Part shown: positions 38,543 to 46,667 of the stretch, piece by piece | Numbering within the stretch: the first letter of the stretch is position 1 | Layout: each line of letters begins with the position of its first letter | From: Burkholderiales bacterium | GTDB taxonomy: Bacteria; Pseudomonadota; Gammaproteobacteria; Burkholderiales; Burkholderiaceae | Direction: 5' to 3' | Length of the DNA: 64,000 nt | Assembly (NCBI GenBank): GCA_026225235.1 | Contig: JAMFSK010000028.1 | Coordinates: 62,001 to 126,000, forward strand | Notes under the pieces: model-generated | Databases searched by the model: none | Seen by the model: the letters and a program-made list of their open reading frames with translations, nothing else | What the model was told of the DNA's origin: nothing | Made by a program: the position numbers and the translations under genes

Positions 38543-38857
38543 AAGGCGGTTGCCCCGAGGCTGCGATCAGGCGCGGGTTTTTTTTGCTGTTTGCGGCGGA
38601 CGGCTCGCTGCAGTTGCCGGGGCGGCGCCAGCGCGAAAACATGCGGTGGCGTTGTCAGCAGGCATCCCGTATTTACGGCATGCTCTCGGTTCATACTGAA
38701 GCGGCTGGCTGCCCGAGCAGGCGCAGACGGGGCAAGACAAGACCGCGCGCGAAGCAGGGTTGACCTGAGAAACGTGTGCACTTGTCATCCGGAGCCGGTT
38801 CTCATCGCCGGCGCGCCAGTCGTTCTCATCCTTTCAATCCGTCAAGAAGGAAGACTC
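38543..38857. other. 315-bp intergenic region with a T-tract after the GH15 gene
   Basis: A run of eight T (38578-38585) follows a GC-rich stretch (38552-38577) that can fold only imperfectly (CCCG/CGGG outer pairs), so it is a possible but weak terminator of the GH15 gene. The rest should hold the promoter of the SDR gene, whose AAGGAAG ribosome site is at about 38847. Open frames here are shadows or non-conserved extensions. Confidence 0.45.
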
Positions 38858-39706
38858 ATGGCATCGTCATCGCTGCCCGTCTGGTTCATCACGGGGTGTT
38901 CGACCGGTTTCGGCAAGGAACTCGCGCAACGCGTGCTGGCGCGCGGTTGGTACGCGGTCGTGACGGCACGCGACAAAAGTCGTGTTGCCGATCTCGTCAA
39001 AGGCGCAGAAGACCGGGCGCTTGCGCTCGATCTCGATGTCACGGACGCCGCGCAGGTTGCCGCAGCCGTAGCGGCTGCCCAGGAACGGTTCGGCCGGATC
39101 GACGTGCTGGTCAATAACGCCGGCTACGGTTATCAGGCCTCCATCGAGGAAGGCGAGGAGGCCGAGATTCGCGCTCAGTTCGACGCGAACGTGTTCGGCC
39201 TGTTCGCCATCACGCGTGCCGTGTTGCCGCTCATGCGCGCGCAGCGCAAGGGACACGTCCTCAACATCACCTCGGTGGCAGGCCTGGTCGGCTTTCCAGG
39301 GTCGGGCTACTACGCTGCGAGCAAGCATGCAGTCGAAGGCTGGTCGGATTCGTTGGCGATCGAAGGCAAGCCGCTCGGCATCAAGGTCACCTGCATCGAG
39401 CCAGGGCCGTTCCGCACCGACTGGGCCGGGCGATCGCTCAAGCAGACCCCGAATCGCATCGACGACTACGCCGATACCGTCCGCGCACGCCTGCAAAGCA
39501 CCGCGCAGAATAGCGGCAAGCAGGCGGGCGACCCGGAGCGGGCCGCTGAGGCGATGATCAAAGTCTATGAAGAAGACAACCCGCCGCGACATCTTGTGCT
39601 GGGCGCATGGGGCGTCGATGCGGTGAAAACCGCCATGGCTCGACGCACCGCGGAGATGGATGCCTGGAGTGAGGTGGGCATCGGCACGGATTTTCCGTCA
39701 AACTGA
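38858..39706 (+). CDS. SDR family oxidoreductase
   Basis: 282-residue classical SDR with GCSTGFGKELA (cofactor motif), NNAGYG, and the YYAASKHA (Y-x3-K) active site. Length and C-terminal extension resemble the retinol/steroid-dehydrogenase-like group that is often found next to regulators of stress responses. Substrate unknown. The frame to 38591 was trimmed to the ATG with an AAGGAAG ribosome site. Confidence 0.9.
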   Translation: MASSSLPVWFITGCSTGFGKELAQRVLARGWYAVVTARDKSRVADLVKGAEDRALALDLDVTDAAQVAAAVAAAQERFGRIDVLVNNAGYGYQASIEEGEEAEIRAQFDANVFGLFAITRAVLPLMRAQRKGHVLNITSVAGLVGFPGSGYYAASKHAVEGWSDSLAIEGKPLGIKVTCIEPGPFRTDWAGRSLKQTPNRIDDYADTVRARLQSTAQNSGKQAGDPERAAEAMIKVYEEDNPPRHLVLGAWGVDAVKTAMARRTAEMDAWSEVGIGTDFPSN

Positions 39707-39838
39707 GTGGCAGCAAGGTCTGGCGTCGGTGTGAACGCGCCGCCAGATGTCTTAGCGGCAGCACCTGAGCATCTGGCGGCGCCGATCGCGGTGCCGCATT
39801 TCACGACAGCACGACAGCTTCAGCAAAGGACCCAAGCC

Positions 39839-40231
39839 ATGGAAACAAAAGCTCCCAGCAGAACGGTCAAGACACCCGGCCCAGATCATCCGATCACTAT
39901 TGAGCGCAACCCGGCACGTATTGTTGTGTCGATTGCTGGCCGGGTCATTGCGGACACGCACGATGCCTTGACGCTGCGTGAATCCACCTATCCCGCGGTG
40001 CAATACATTCCGCGCAAGGACGTCGACATGGCGCTGCTCTCGCGCACGGATCATTCGACGTATTGTCCGTACAAGGGTGAGTGCAGTTACTACAGCATTC
40101 CCCTCGGCGGCGAGCGTTCCGCTAACGCCGTGTGGACCTATGAAGCGCCGTACACCGCCGTGGCGGAGATCAAGGACTACGTCGCGTTTTATACCGATCG
40201 TGTCGATTCGTTCGAGGAACGCGCTGCTTGA
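39839..40231 (+). CDS. DUF427 domain protein
   Basis: 130 residues containing the DUF427 fold, with the characteristic STYCPYKGECSYYSI segment and the conserved tryptophan in AVWTYE. Biochemical function is not established in the family that I know. It follows the SDR gene by 132 bp and is closed by a terminator at 40260. Confidence 0.85.
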   Translation: METKAPSRTVKTPGPDHPITIERNPARIVVSIAGRVIADTHDALTLRESTYPAVQYIPRKDVDMALLSRTDHSTYCPYKGECSYYSIPLGGERSANAVWTYEAPYTAVAEIKDYVAFYTDRVDSFEERAA

Positions 40232-40259
40232 GCTAGCTTGCTGCGGTGTGCACCGACGG

Positions 40260-40301
40260 GGCGCCCCTGGGGAATACCCTTTGGGGCGCCTTTGCGCTTT
40301 T
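40260..40301 (+). terminator. Intrinsic terminator after the DUF427 gene
   Basis: GGCGCCCC and GGGGCGCC form a perfect 8-bp stem with inner GGG/CCC pairing, followed by TTT and, after GCGC, TTTT. Position and T-rich tail fit termination of the SDR-DUF427 transcript. Confidence 0.75.
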
Positions 40302-40378
40302 GTTTGCCCGCGGGCCGTTTGCCGCTCCGGCCTTGCGGATCAGCGATGCCGCCCGTGTCCAGCCGCGGGCGGAGCGCC

Positions 40379-40495
40379 TTAGTGCGCCATCATGAACGGC
40401 ACTGCGTACATGGCGAGCGTGACGCCGCACATGGCAAGAAACAGGGCGTTGCGCGCCGCGCGGGGGAATCGAATCGAGCGCAAGAAGGTTTGCAT
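40379..40495 (-). CDS. 38-residue predicted membrane protein
   Basis: Read directly from the minus strand: ATG at 40493-40495, TAA at 40379-40381. A GGAG ribosome site lies about 6 nt before the ATG. The N terminus is basic (six Arg in the first 15 residues) and is followed by a hydrophobic stretch NALFLAMCGVTLAMYAVPFM, so it should be a single-pass inner-membrane peptide with its N terminus in the cytoplasm. It is oriented opposite to both neighbours in a gap that is otherwise empty. No family was recognised. Confidence 0.6.
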   Translation of the reverse strand: MQTFLRSIRFPRAARNALFLAMCGVTLAMYAVPFMMAH

Positions 40496-40761
40496 GGTCT
40501 GCTCCAGGGCAGGGTGCTCAGTGACGGAGGGGGGTGCGTCAACAGCGCACGAGCATTTTGCGTGCCCGCATATTTTTGGCCGAATTATGGATCACAGATA
40601 CCGGTTTTGCCACCACTGAAGCGCATATCTCTTGAACTGGACTCTGGATCGCCCCAAGGCTGGGATTTCTGAGTGGGTGCCGGTGCACGGTAGGGTCGGG
40701 GTGCCTTTGCCAGATACAATCCCGCTGCGCTCCATTTGTTCATCCTGATTCGACCTCATCC

Positions 40762-41814
40762 ATGTCTAACCCCAACCGGGCTTTCCTTCTTGGCCCGCTG
40801 CTGAAAGGCGTCTCCCGTTCTTTCTACCTCACGCTGAGCATCCTGCCCGTCGGCATGCGCGATCCCGTCGGGCTCGCGTATCTCCTGGCGCGCGCGGCCG
40901 ACACGATCGCGGATACGTCGCTGATTCCACCTGAACAGCGACTGGACTTGCTTCTGTCGCTGCGTGCCAGGGTCAACGGCGCCGCGGATGAAGACGCGCA
41001 AATGCAGCGCATGGCCGTCGAAGTGGCGAGCCAACAGACCCAGTCCGATGAAAGGGTGTTACTCGAGTCGCTTGAATCTGCGCTTGCCGTGTTGTCGCAA
41101 ATGAGCAAGCCCGATCAACTGGCCGTGCAGGGCATTGTCTCGACCCTCACAGAAGGCATGGAATTCGATCTTCGTACCTTTCCGGACGAACAGTCGGGCC
41201 AGATTATCGCGCTGCGCGACTGGGGCGAACTCGACCGCTACACCTATCTGGTCGCGGGGTGCGTCGGAGAGTTCTGGACCCGGATGACCTATGCTCACTT
41301 GCCGGGCACTCTGAAAGGCGACCCTGAGACGATGCTGCGTCGTGGCGTGTGCTTCGGGAAGGCGCTGCAGATGACGAATATCTTGCGGGACTGCGGCAAG
41401 GATCTGCGCATCGGGCGTTGCTATCTTCCGGCCCCGATGCTGGAGCGGATCGGCATTGCACCTGAGGCGCTGCTCTTGCCCGATGCGTCCGCGCGCGCGC
41501 GCGGGCTGATGTTCCAACTGGTACGCGAGGCACTCGATCATTTCCGTGAGGCCGTCGACTATACGCTGGCCATCCCGGCGTTCTCGCTTCGACTGCGGCT
41601 GGCGTGCCTGTGGCCGGTCCTGATCGGGTTGGAGACGCTCTTGCTGCTGGTTCGCAACGACGCCTGGCTGGAGCCCGAGAAGGTCTCCAAGATTCAGCGC
41701 AGCAAGGTGTACCGGATTCTGTCGTATTCCACGTTGATTTCGCCATCGAACGCGCTGGTGCGCAGTTCGGCAGTGCGGCTGATGAGTCAAATCGAAGCCG
41801 ATCTGAAAGGCTGA
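40762..41814 (+). CDS. Squalene/phytoene synthase family protein
   Basis: 350-residue trans-isoprenyl diphosphate synthase (head-to-head) family protein. Both aspartate-rich motifs for Mg-diphosphate binding are present: DTIAD (47-51) and D210-CGK-D214 after MTNIL. A hydrophobic segment occurs near residues 273-295, which may anchor the protein to the membrane. Squalene formation from farnesyl diphosphate is the simplest reading, but phytoene-type or dehydrosqualene products are possible. None of the usual partner genes (hpn, shc, crt) is adjacent. Confidence 0.88.
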   Translation: MSNPNRAFLLGPLLKGVSRSFYLTLSILPVGMRDPVGLAYLLARAADTIADTSLIPPEQRLDLLLSLRARVNGAADEDAQMQRMAVEVASQQTQSDERVLLESLESALAVLSQMSKPDQLAVQGIVSTLTEGMEFDLRTFPDEQSGQIIALRDWGELDRYTYLVAGCVGEFWTRMTYAHLPGTLKGDPETMLRRGVCFGKALQMTNILRDCGKDLRIGRCYLPAPMLERIGIAPEALLLPDASARARGLMFQLVREALDHFREAVDYTLAIPAFSLRLRLACLWPVLIGLETLLLLVRNDAWLEPEKVSKIQRSKVYRILSYSTLISPSNALVRSSAVRLMSQIEADLKG

Positions 41815-41877
41815 CCGTCTGCCCCTGAGACCGGCGCAGACGGCTCGTCAAATAGGGGCGCTCCTTCCGTCTTCTGG

Positions 41878-43479
41878 ATGAACTTCATGACCGCCGTGAC
41901 GACGTTCCAGCTCATTTTGTTGTCCGTGATCGCGATTGTCGTGCTCGAACTGGGGGCCAAGCGCCTGCGCCTGCCACCAGCGGCCGCATTGTTGATGGGC
42001 GGTATCGCGATGGCGTTCATTCCAGGCATTCCACCCATATCGCTCGATCCTGATCTCGTGCTGGTTGTCTTCATGCCGCCCTTGCTGATGGATGGCGCCT
42101 ATTTCACCGTTTGGGGCGACTTCCGGCGCAATCTCAATGGGATCCTGCTCCTCGCGATCGGGGCGGTCGTTTTCACCACCCTGATCGTAGGGCTCGCCGT
42201 GCATTTCGTGATGCCTGTGTTGCCCTGGGGGGCGTGCTTCGCGCTCGGCGCAATCGTCTCGCCTCCGGATGCAGTCGCAGCAAAGGCTGTGCTTGAACGG
42301 GTTGCTTTGCCTCGTCAGATGATGGTCTTGCTGGAAGGCGAGAGCCTGCTCAACGACGCAGCGGGCCTGGTGCTCTATCGCTTTGCCGCGGCGGCCGCCT
42401 TGACGGGGGCCTTCAGCCTCCCACATGCGTTGACCACCTTTGTCGTACTCGGTCTCGGTGGCGTCGTGGCCGGCGCGCTGATCGGTTGGCTGGTGGTCGT
42501 CCTGTTGCGGCGTATGGATGACCTGTATCTGGTCATCACCACCTCTGTCCTGGCCGCCTGGATTAGCTATATCGCGGGGGAGACCTGTCACGTTTCAGGG
42601 GTGATCGCGACGGTAACCACCGGCATGATTCTCGGCTGGCACCAGCATGAGATTTTTTCCGCGGCGGTGCGTACGCGCGGCGTGGCGTTCTGGCAGGTAG
42701 TAATTTTCCTGTTCGAGGCGCTTGTTTTCATTCTGATTGGCTTGTCGCTACGGGGCGTAATCGCCCGGATTGGCGGAACGGCACACGCCTTTGCGACCTT
42801 TGCACCCACCGTTGCCGCCGTGATCGGTGCGGTTGTGCTCGCACGGTTTTTCTGGGTGTTCGCGATCGATTATCTGATTGCGTTACTCGCGGCAATGCGC
42901 AAACAGAAGCGTGAGCGGACGATCTGGCGTGGCGCCACCGTCAAGAGCTGGGCAGGCATGCGCGGCGTTGTCACCTTGGCCATTGCGTTGTCGCTGCCTG
43001 AAGCCATGCCCGGACGGGACCTGATCCTTGTCGCAGCCTTCGCGGTGATCCTTGTCACCGTACTGCTGCAAGGGATGACGATCGGGCCATTGATCAAGTG
43101 GTTGCAGCCCGCCGGAACCAACGACGAGGGCCCCACCTATTTGCGCGAACCGCAGGCCTGGGCACATATCGAGGCCGCTCAGTTCGATGCTATCGTGCCG
43201 CTGGTTCACGATGGTGAAGGTACAGTGATCCACCCGCGTCTGCTTGAGCAATACGCCTATCGCAAGCGGATTACGGCGACGCTCAAAGACGAAGCCGATT
43301 TTCCCGCCGACTTGCGCAATGCACACTACGACGTGGTGCTGGTGGCCATCGCTGCAGGAAGGGTGGAACTGCTGCGGATGCACCGCGGTGGATTGATCCA
43401 CGACGAGCTGCTTCACGTGCTGGAGTACGATCTCGATCTGCAGGAGATTGCGGCCCGGCACGGAAAAGGTCAGGCCTGA
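41878..43479 (+). CDS. CPA1-type Na+/H+ antiporter
   Basis: 533 residues: about 12 membrane segments (1-400) with the family motifs SPPDAVAAKAVL and EGESLLNDAAGLV and the GMRGVVTLAIA segment, then a soluble C-terminal region of about 130 residues. This is the NhaP/YjcE type, distinct from the shorter antiporter at 3565-4878. An alternative ATG lies at 41887. The gene ends in a hairpin shared with the convergent PRC-barrel gene. Confidence 0.9.
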   Translation: MNFMTAVTTFQLILLSVIAIVVLELGAKRLRLPPAAALLMGGIAMAFIPGIPPISLDPDLVLVVFMPPLLMDGAYFTVWGDFRRNLNGILLLAIGAVVFTTLIVGLAVHFVMPVLPWGACFALGAIVSPPDAVAAKAVLERVALPRQMMVLLEGESLLNDAAGLVLYRFAAAAALTGAFSLPHALTTFVVLGLGGVVAGALIGWLVVVLLRRMDDLYLVITTSVLAAWISYIAGETCHVSGVIATVTTGMILGWHQHEIFSAAVRTRGVAFWQVVIFLFEALVFILIGLSLRGVIARIGGTAHAFATFAPTVAAVIGAVVLARFFWVFAIDYLIALLAAMRKQKRERTIWRGATVKSWAGMRGVVTLAIALSLPEAMPGRDLILVAAFAVILVTVLLQGMTIGPLIKWLQPAGTNDEGPTYLREPQAWAHIEAAQFDAIVPLVHDGEGTVIHPRLLEQYAYRKRITATLKDEADFPADLRNAHYDVVLVAIAAGRVELLRMHRGGLIHDELLHVLEYDLDLQEIAARHGKGQA

Positions 43480-43501
43480 GCGAGGCTCGCACGCTCAGGC
43501 C
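43473..43501. terminator. Hairpin between convergent antiporter and PRC-barrel genes
   Basis: GGCCTGAGCG and CGCTCAGGCC form a perfect 10-bp stem with a 9-nt loop that includes the antiporter stop codon. No long T tract follows on either strand. Confidence 0.6.
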
Positions 43502-43509
43502 GGCAGCGC

Positions 43510-43941
43510 TTATTGTTCCTTGATCTTATGCGGTTTCGTTGCTTTCTCGAGCTTGTTGTACTGGAATTCCGGGGCTTGTTTCAGCGCGTCTTTCGTGGCG
43601 CCCGCCAGGAACAGGTTGCCATTGCGAATCTCGAAGTGGTCGATCGGAACCGCCACGTAGTGGATGCCGAGGCCGATGAAGCCGCCTATCGACAGAACGG
43701 CGAAGGTCGCCTTGCGGTCCGGCGCGATGATGATGTCGTAGATGCTGCCGATCTTGTCATTCGAATCGTTGTAGACCGGCTCGTCGACCAGCGCCTTGCG
43801 CACGCTCCAGCCCTGGAGCAACGCGTCTGACTGTTCGGCCGTGGTCCACTGCGGCTGCACGCCCGCGATCTGTGCGACGGCGGCCTGCGACCCGCAGATA
43901 AGGACGAGTGCGGCGGTGCAGATCTGCGTCTTCATTTTCAT
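43510..43941 (-). CDS. Exported PRC-barrel domain protein
   Basis: 143 residues with a Sec signal peptide (about residues 1-23, cleavage likely after AVAQ) and a PRC-barrel domain (about 45-120, with IGSIYDIIIAPDRKATFAVL). Periplasmic location is predicted. Members of this group are widespread in Burkholderiaceae and have no assigned function. The ATG at 43941 with a GAGCG ribosome site was chosen over the frame from 44040, which lacks a signal. Confidence 0.85.
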   Translation of the reverse strand: MKMKTQICTAALVLICGSQAAVAQIAGVQPQWTTAEQSDALLQGWSVRKALVDEPVYNDSNDKIGSIYDIIIAPDRKATFAVLSIGGFIGLGIHYVAVPIDHFEIRNGNLFLAGATKDALKQAPEFQYNKLEKATKPHKIKEQ

Positions 43942-44028
43942 TGTTCGCTCCACGTTGTGCGTTGAAAAGTTACTGTCGATACAGTCGTTCGAATTCAGCA
44001 CGTTACATGCCTGAGGGAGGAGACGCCC

Positions 44029-44451
44029 GTGACAACCCATGAGAAAACCAGCAACCGCGTGTTAGTCGGCAAGTGCCTCTGTGGTGCGGTCCAGTACGCA
44101 GTGGCTGACGAATTCATCTATGCCGCAAACTGTCATTGCTCTGACTGTCGAAGGGCAACGGGTTCGGCGTTTAAGCCGTTCGCGGGCATTGAACGCGACA
44201 AGCTGCGTCTTACACAAGGCGAAGGCAGCGTCATGCGCTTTGGCGGCGAAGTCGGTCATGATGTTCATTGCAAGGCATGTGGCTCCTTGCTCTATTCCGT
44301 GGTCCGCGAGGGCGCTTACGTCCACGTCGCGATGGGCACCTTGGCAGACGATCCGACCATTCGGCCGAACGCGCATATCTTCGTCGGTTCAAAGGCGCCG
44401 TGGTTCGCGATCCACGACGACCTGCCGCAGTTCGAAGGGCACGCGGGATAG
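44029..44451 (+). CDS. GFA family protein (CENP-V/GFA fold)
   Basis: 140 residues with the zinc-binding cysteine pattern of the family: CLCGAV, CHCSDCR and CKACGS. The start is a GTG at 44029 with a GGGAGGAG ribosome site. Annotation as glutathione-dependent formaldehyde-activating enzyme is traditional for the family but not supported for this protein. It is divergent from the PRC-barrel gene; ACTGT-CGAT-ACAGT, an inverted repeat, lies between them at about 43973-43986. Confidence 0.85.
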   Translation: MTTHEKTSNRVLVGKCLCGAVQYAVADEFIYAANCHCSDCRRATGSAFKPFAGIERDKLRLTQGEGSVMRFGGEVGHDVHCKACGSLLYSVVREGAYVHVAMGTLADDPTIRPNAHIFVGSKAPWFAIHDDLPQFEGHAG

Positions 44452-44503
44452 TGCGTTCACCGCAGGTTGACCGGCTCCGGTGTTCTGCGTGTCAGTGCCT
44501 GTT

Positions 44504-45235
44504 TTATGTCAGCAACGCCAACAGCCCTGAAGCAAGTAGCAGCCCACTGACAATCCGATCGAACCAGACGGGTGAGAGTAACTTGCACCATCGCTCGCCG
44601 AGGATCACCCCTGCCGCAAAGGTGGGGATAAGAAGCGCAGCCGTGCACAACTGCGGCATCTTCACTTGCCGATTGATCAGAAGCAGCAGGGTGACGCCCC
44701 CGAACAGCACGGCGAAGTAGCCCAGCAGATTCGAACGTAGAACCGGCCCTTTCGCGATTCCGTCGAAGTAGTACACCGCGGGCGGACCACCTAGACCGCC
44801 AATGGCCGTCAAGGCGCCACTCACCACGCCTGCAGCGAGGATCGAGCGCCACTGCCCGCTATGGCGCCAGCGCCAGCCGAGCATATGCAAGCCGGTGACC
44901 CCGAGCACGACGATGGCCACGAACCGACGCAGGAAAATCGTATTGCCGTGGACGACCCAGTGCGAAGTCAGCGCAGCGCACGACACCGCCACAAGTGCGA
45001 AGGGGGCGACAGAACTCCAGCGCACGGTACCGCCCCATTCGCGCACGCCCTGCATCGAAGTCGCGCAGTGCACGAGGATGATCAGCATAGCCGTGTCCGG
45101 CGCACCGATGAACAGGCCAAACAATGGGGCCATGACGAGCGCACCGCCAAAGCCTGTGAGACCCTTTGCCGCGCCCGCAACAAGACTGACCGACGCTAGC
45201 CAGCCAAGCGTCGACGCTGAGCCAACCAGGTTCAC
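44504..45235 (-). CDS. tauE: TauE/SafE (TSUP) family sulfite-type exporter
   Basis: 243-residue membrane protein with 7-8 hydrophobic segments and the TSUP repeats (GLTGFGGALVMAPLF near the N terminus and AIGGLGGPPAVYYF in the second half). Its start overlaps the stop of the aminotransferase gene by 4 nt, so they are co-translated. In taurine degraders this exporter removes the sulfite released from sulfoacetaldehyde. The symbol is given on context; TSUP proteins also export other sulfonates. Confidence 0.82.
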   Translation of the reverse strand: MNLVGSASTLGWLASVSLVAGAAKGLTGFGGALVMAPLFGLFIGAPDTAMLIILVHCATSMQGVREWGGTVRWSSVAPFALVAVSCAALTSHWVVHGNTIFLRRFVAIVVLGVTGLHMLGWRWRHSGQWRSILAAGVVSGALTAIGGLGGPPAVYYFDGIAKGPVLRSNLLGYFAVLFGGVTLLLLINRQVKMPQLCTAALLIPTFAAGVILGERWCKLLSPVWFDRIVSGLLLASGLLALLT

Positions 45236-46569
45236 GTTCCGAGCGATTCGAGCGCGCTGCGCAAGACTTTAGTGGTGTGGTCGATATGCTCGCGCTCGAA
45301 GATGAACTGCGGGGAGAGGATCGCGCAATCACCCGTGGTCTTCAGATGCACGCCCGCATCGAACAGCATTTTCTGAAGCAGGTGACCCCGGCGTCCCGGT
45401 TTGCCGTCGGACTTCAAATCGACGCCCGCGAGCATGCCGTATCCGCGGATATCGGTGACCACCGGCAGCGAGCACAGCGTCGCCACTTGTTCAAGGAAAT
45501 AAACTGACAGCGCCTGCGCGCGCTCGAAGAGGCTTTCGTCGCGATAGACGTCCAGCGCAGCGAGTGCAGCCGCGCACGCGACCGGATGGGCGGACCACGT
45601 ATAGCCGTGGAAGAATTCGATGGCGCCTTCGGGCGCGGCTTCCATGATCGCGTCGTGGACATGGTTCGTGACTGCGACCGCGGCCATCGGGATCGCGCCG
45701 TTCGTCAGGGCCTTTGCCATCGTGATCAGGTCGGGTGTGACACCGAAGCTCTGTGCGGCGAAGGGTTGACCCGTGCGTCCGAACCCGCAGATCACTTCAT
45801 CGAACACGAGCAGGATGCCGTGCGCCGTACAGATTTCGCGCAGTCGTTCGAGATAACCGACCGGTGGAACCAGCACACCCGTCGAACCCGCGATCGGCTC
45901 GATGAAGCAGGCGGCGATGTTTTCGGCCCCATGGAGATTGATCAGGCGCAGCAAGTCGTCTGCAAGCTCGCGACCATGCTGCGGCTGGCCAAGCTGGAAA
46001 CGATTTTCTTCGAGCCACGTATCGCGCATATGGACGACACCGTGCACGAGGTTGCCAAATGCGCGACGGTTGTTGACCATGCCCGAGAGCGCTATACCGC
46101 CAAAATTGACGCCGTGATAAGCGCGTTCACGCGAGACGAACATCGTGCGGCCCGGTGCACCCTTTGCACGCTGCCATGCTAGGCAGATCTTCATCGCCGT
46201 ATCGACCGCTTCCGAGCCTGAGTTGACGAAGAACACCTTGTCGAGTCCCGCGGGCAGCAATTCGACCAGGCGACTCGACAATTCGAACGACTTGGGATGG
46301 GCGCGCAGGAAACTGGGCGTGAAGTCGAGTTCGAGCAACTGCGCATACACCGCATCGGCGATCTCGCGGCGGCAGTGACCGGCCGGTGTCGTAAAGAGGC
46401 CCGAGCCGGCATCGAGGACGGGGCGGCCGTCGAGATCGTAGAAATACTGGTCCTTGGCACGGCTGAACAGCTTCGGGTCTTCCTTGAACTCGCGATTCGG
46501 TGTGAAAGGAAGCCATTGATGCTGCATCGAAGGGGCAGCGGGGGGAATGATGTTCGGCAGTGTGCTCAT
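45232..46569 (-). CDS. tpa: Class III PLP aminotransferase, taurine:pyruvate type
   Basis: 445-residue fold-type I class III (omega) aminotransferase. The PLP-lysine segment TMAKALTNGAIPM, the FDEVICGFGRTG motif and GSEAVDTAMK are intact. Close families transfer the amino group of taurine, beta-alanine or other omega-amino acids to pyruvate. Taurine is favoured by the neighbours (TauE exporter downstream, MocR regulator divergent, TauABC beyond). The ATG at 46569 is used; the frame to 46641 crosses the operator region. Confidence 0.82.
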   Translation of the reverse strand: MSTLPNIIPPAAPSMQHQWLPFTPNREFKEDPKLFSRAKDQYFYDLDGRPVLDAGSGLFTTPAGHCRREIADAVYAQLLELDFTPSFLRAHPKSFELSSRLVELLPAGLDKVFFVNSGSEAVDTAMKICLAWQRAKGAPGRTMFVSRERAYHGVNFGGIALSGMVNNRRAFGNLVHGVVHMRDTWLEENRFQLGQPQHGRELADDLLRLINLHGAENIAACFIEPIAGSTGVLVPPVGYLERLREICTAHGILLVFDEVICGFGRTGQPFAAQSFGVTPDLITMAKALTNGAIPMAAVAVTNHVHDAIMEAAPEGAIEFFHGYTWSAHPVACAAALAALDVYRDESLFERAQALSVYFLEQVATLCSLPVVTDIRGYGMLAGVDLKSDGKPGRRGHLLQKMLFDAGVHLKTTGDCAILSPQFIFEREHIDHTTKVLRSALESLGT

Positions 46570-46589
46570 GGTGACGGCTCCTCGGACGG

Positions 46590-46654
46590 TGACACCATGA
46601 TTGCAATATTTTTGGCGCCAGCATAATGCCAGCAGAATCATTCGATGGTGCCAG
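46590..46654. promoter_or_regulatory. Divergent tpa/tauR regulatory region with repeated boxes
   Basis: GCCAGC occurs at 46617, 46628 and 46650, spaced 11 and 22 bp, with the first two inside near-identical 11-mers (GCCAGCATAAT, GCCAGCAGAAT). A second box, ATGGTGYCA, occurs on the minus strand at 46590-46598 and the plus strand at 46645-46653, and again upstream of tauA (48342-48350). Tandem direct repeats one helical turn apart are typical of MocR-type regulators such as TauR and GabR. Confidence 0.55.
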
Positions 46655-46667
46655 CCGAGGTGACTGC

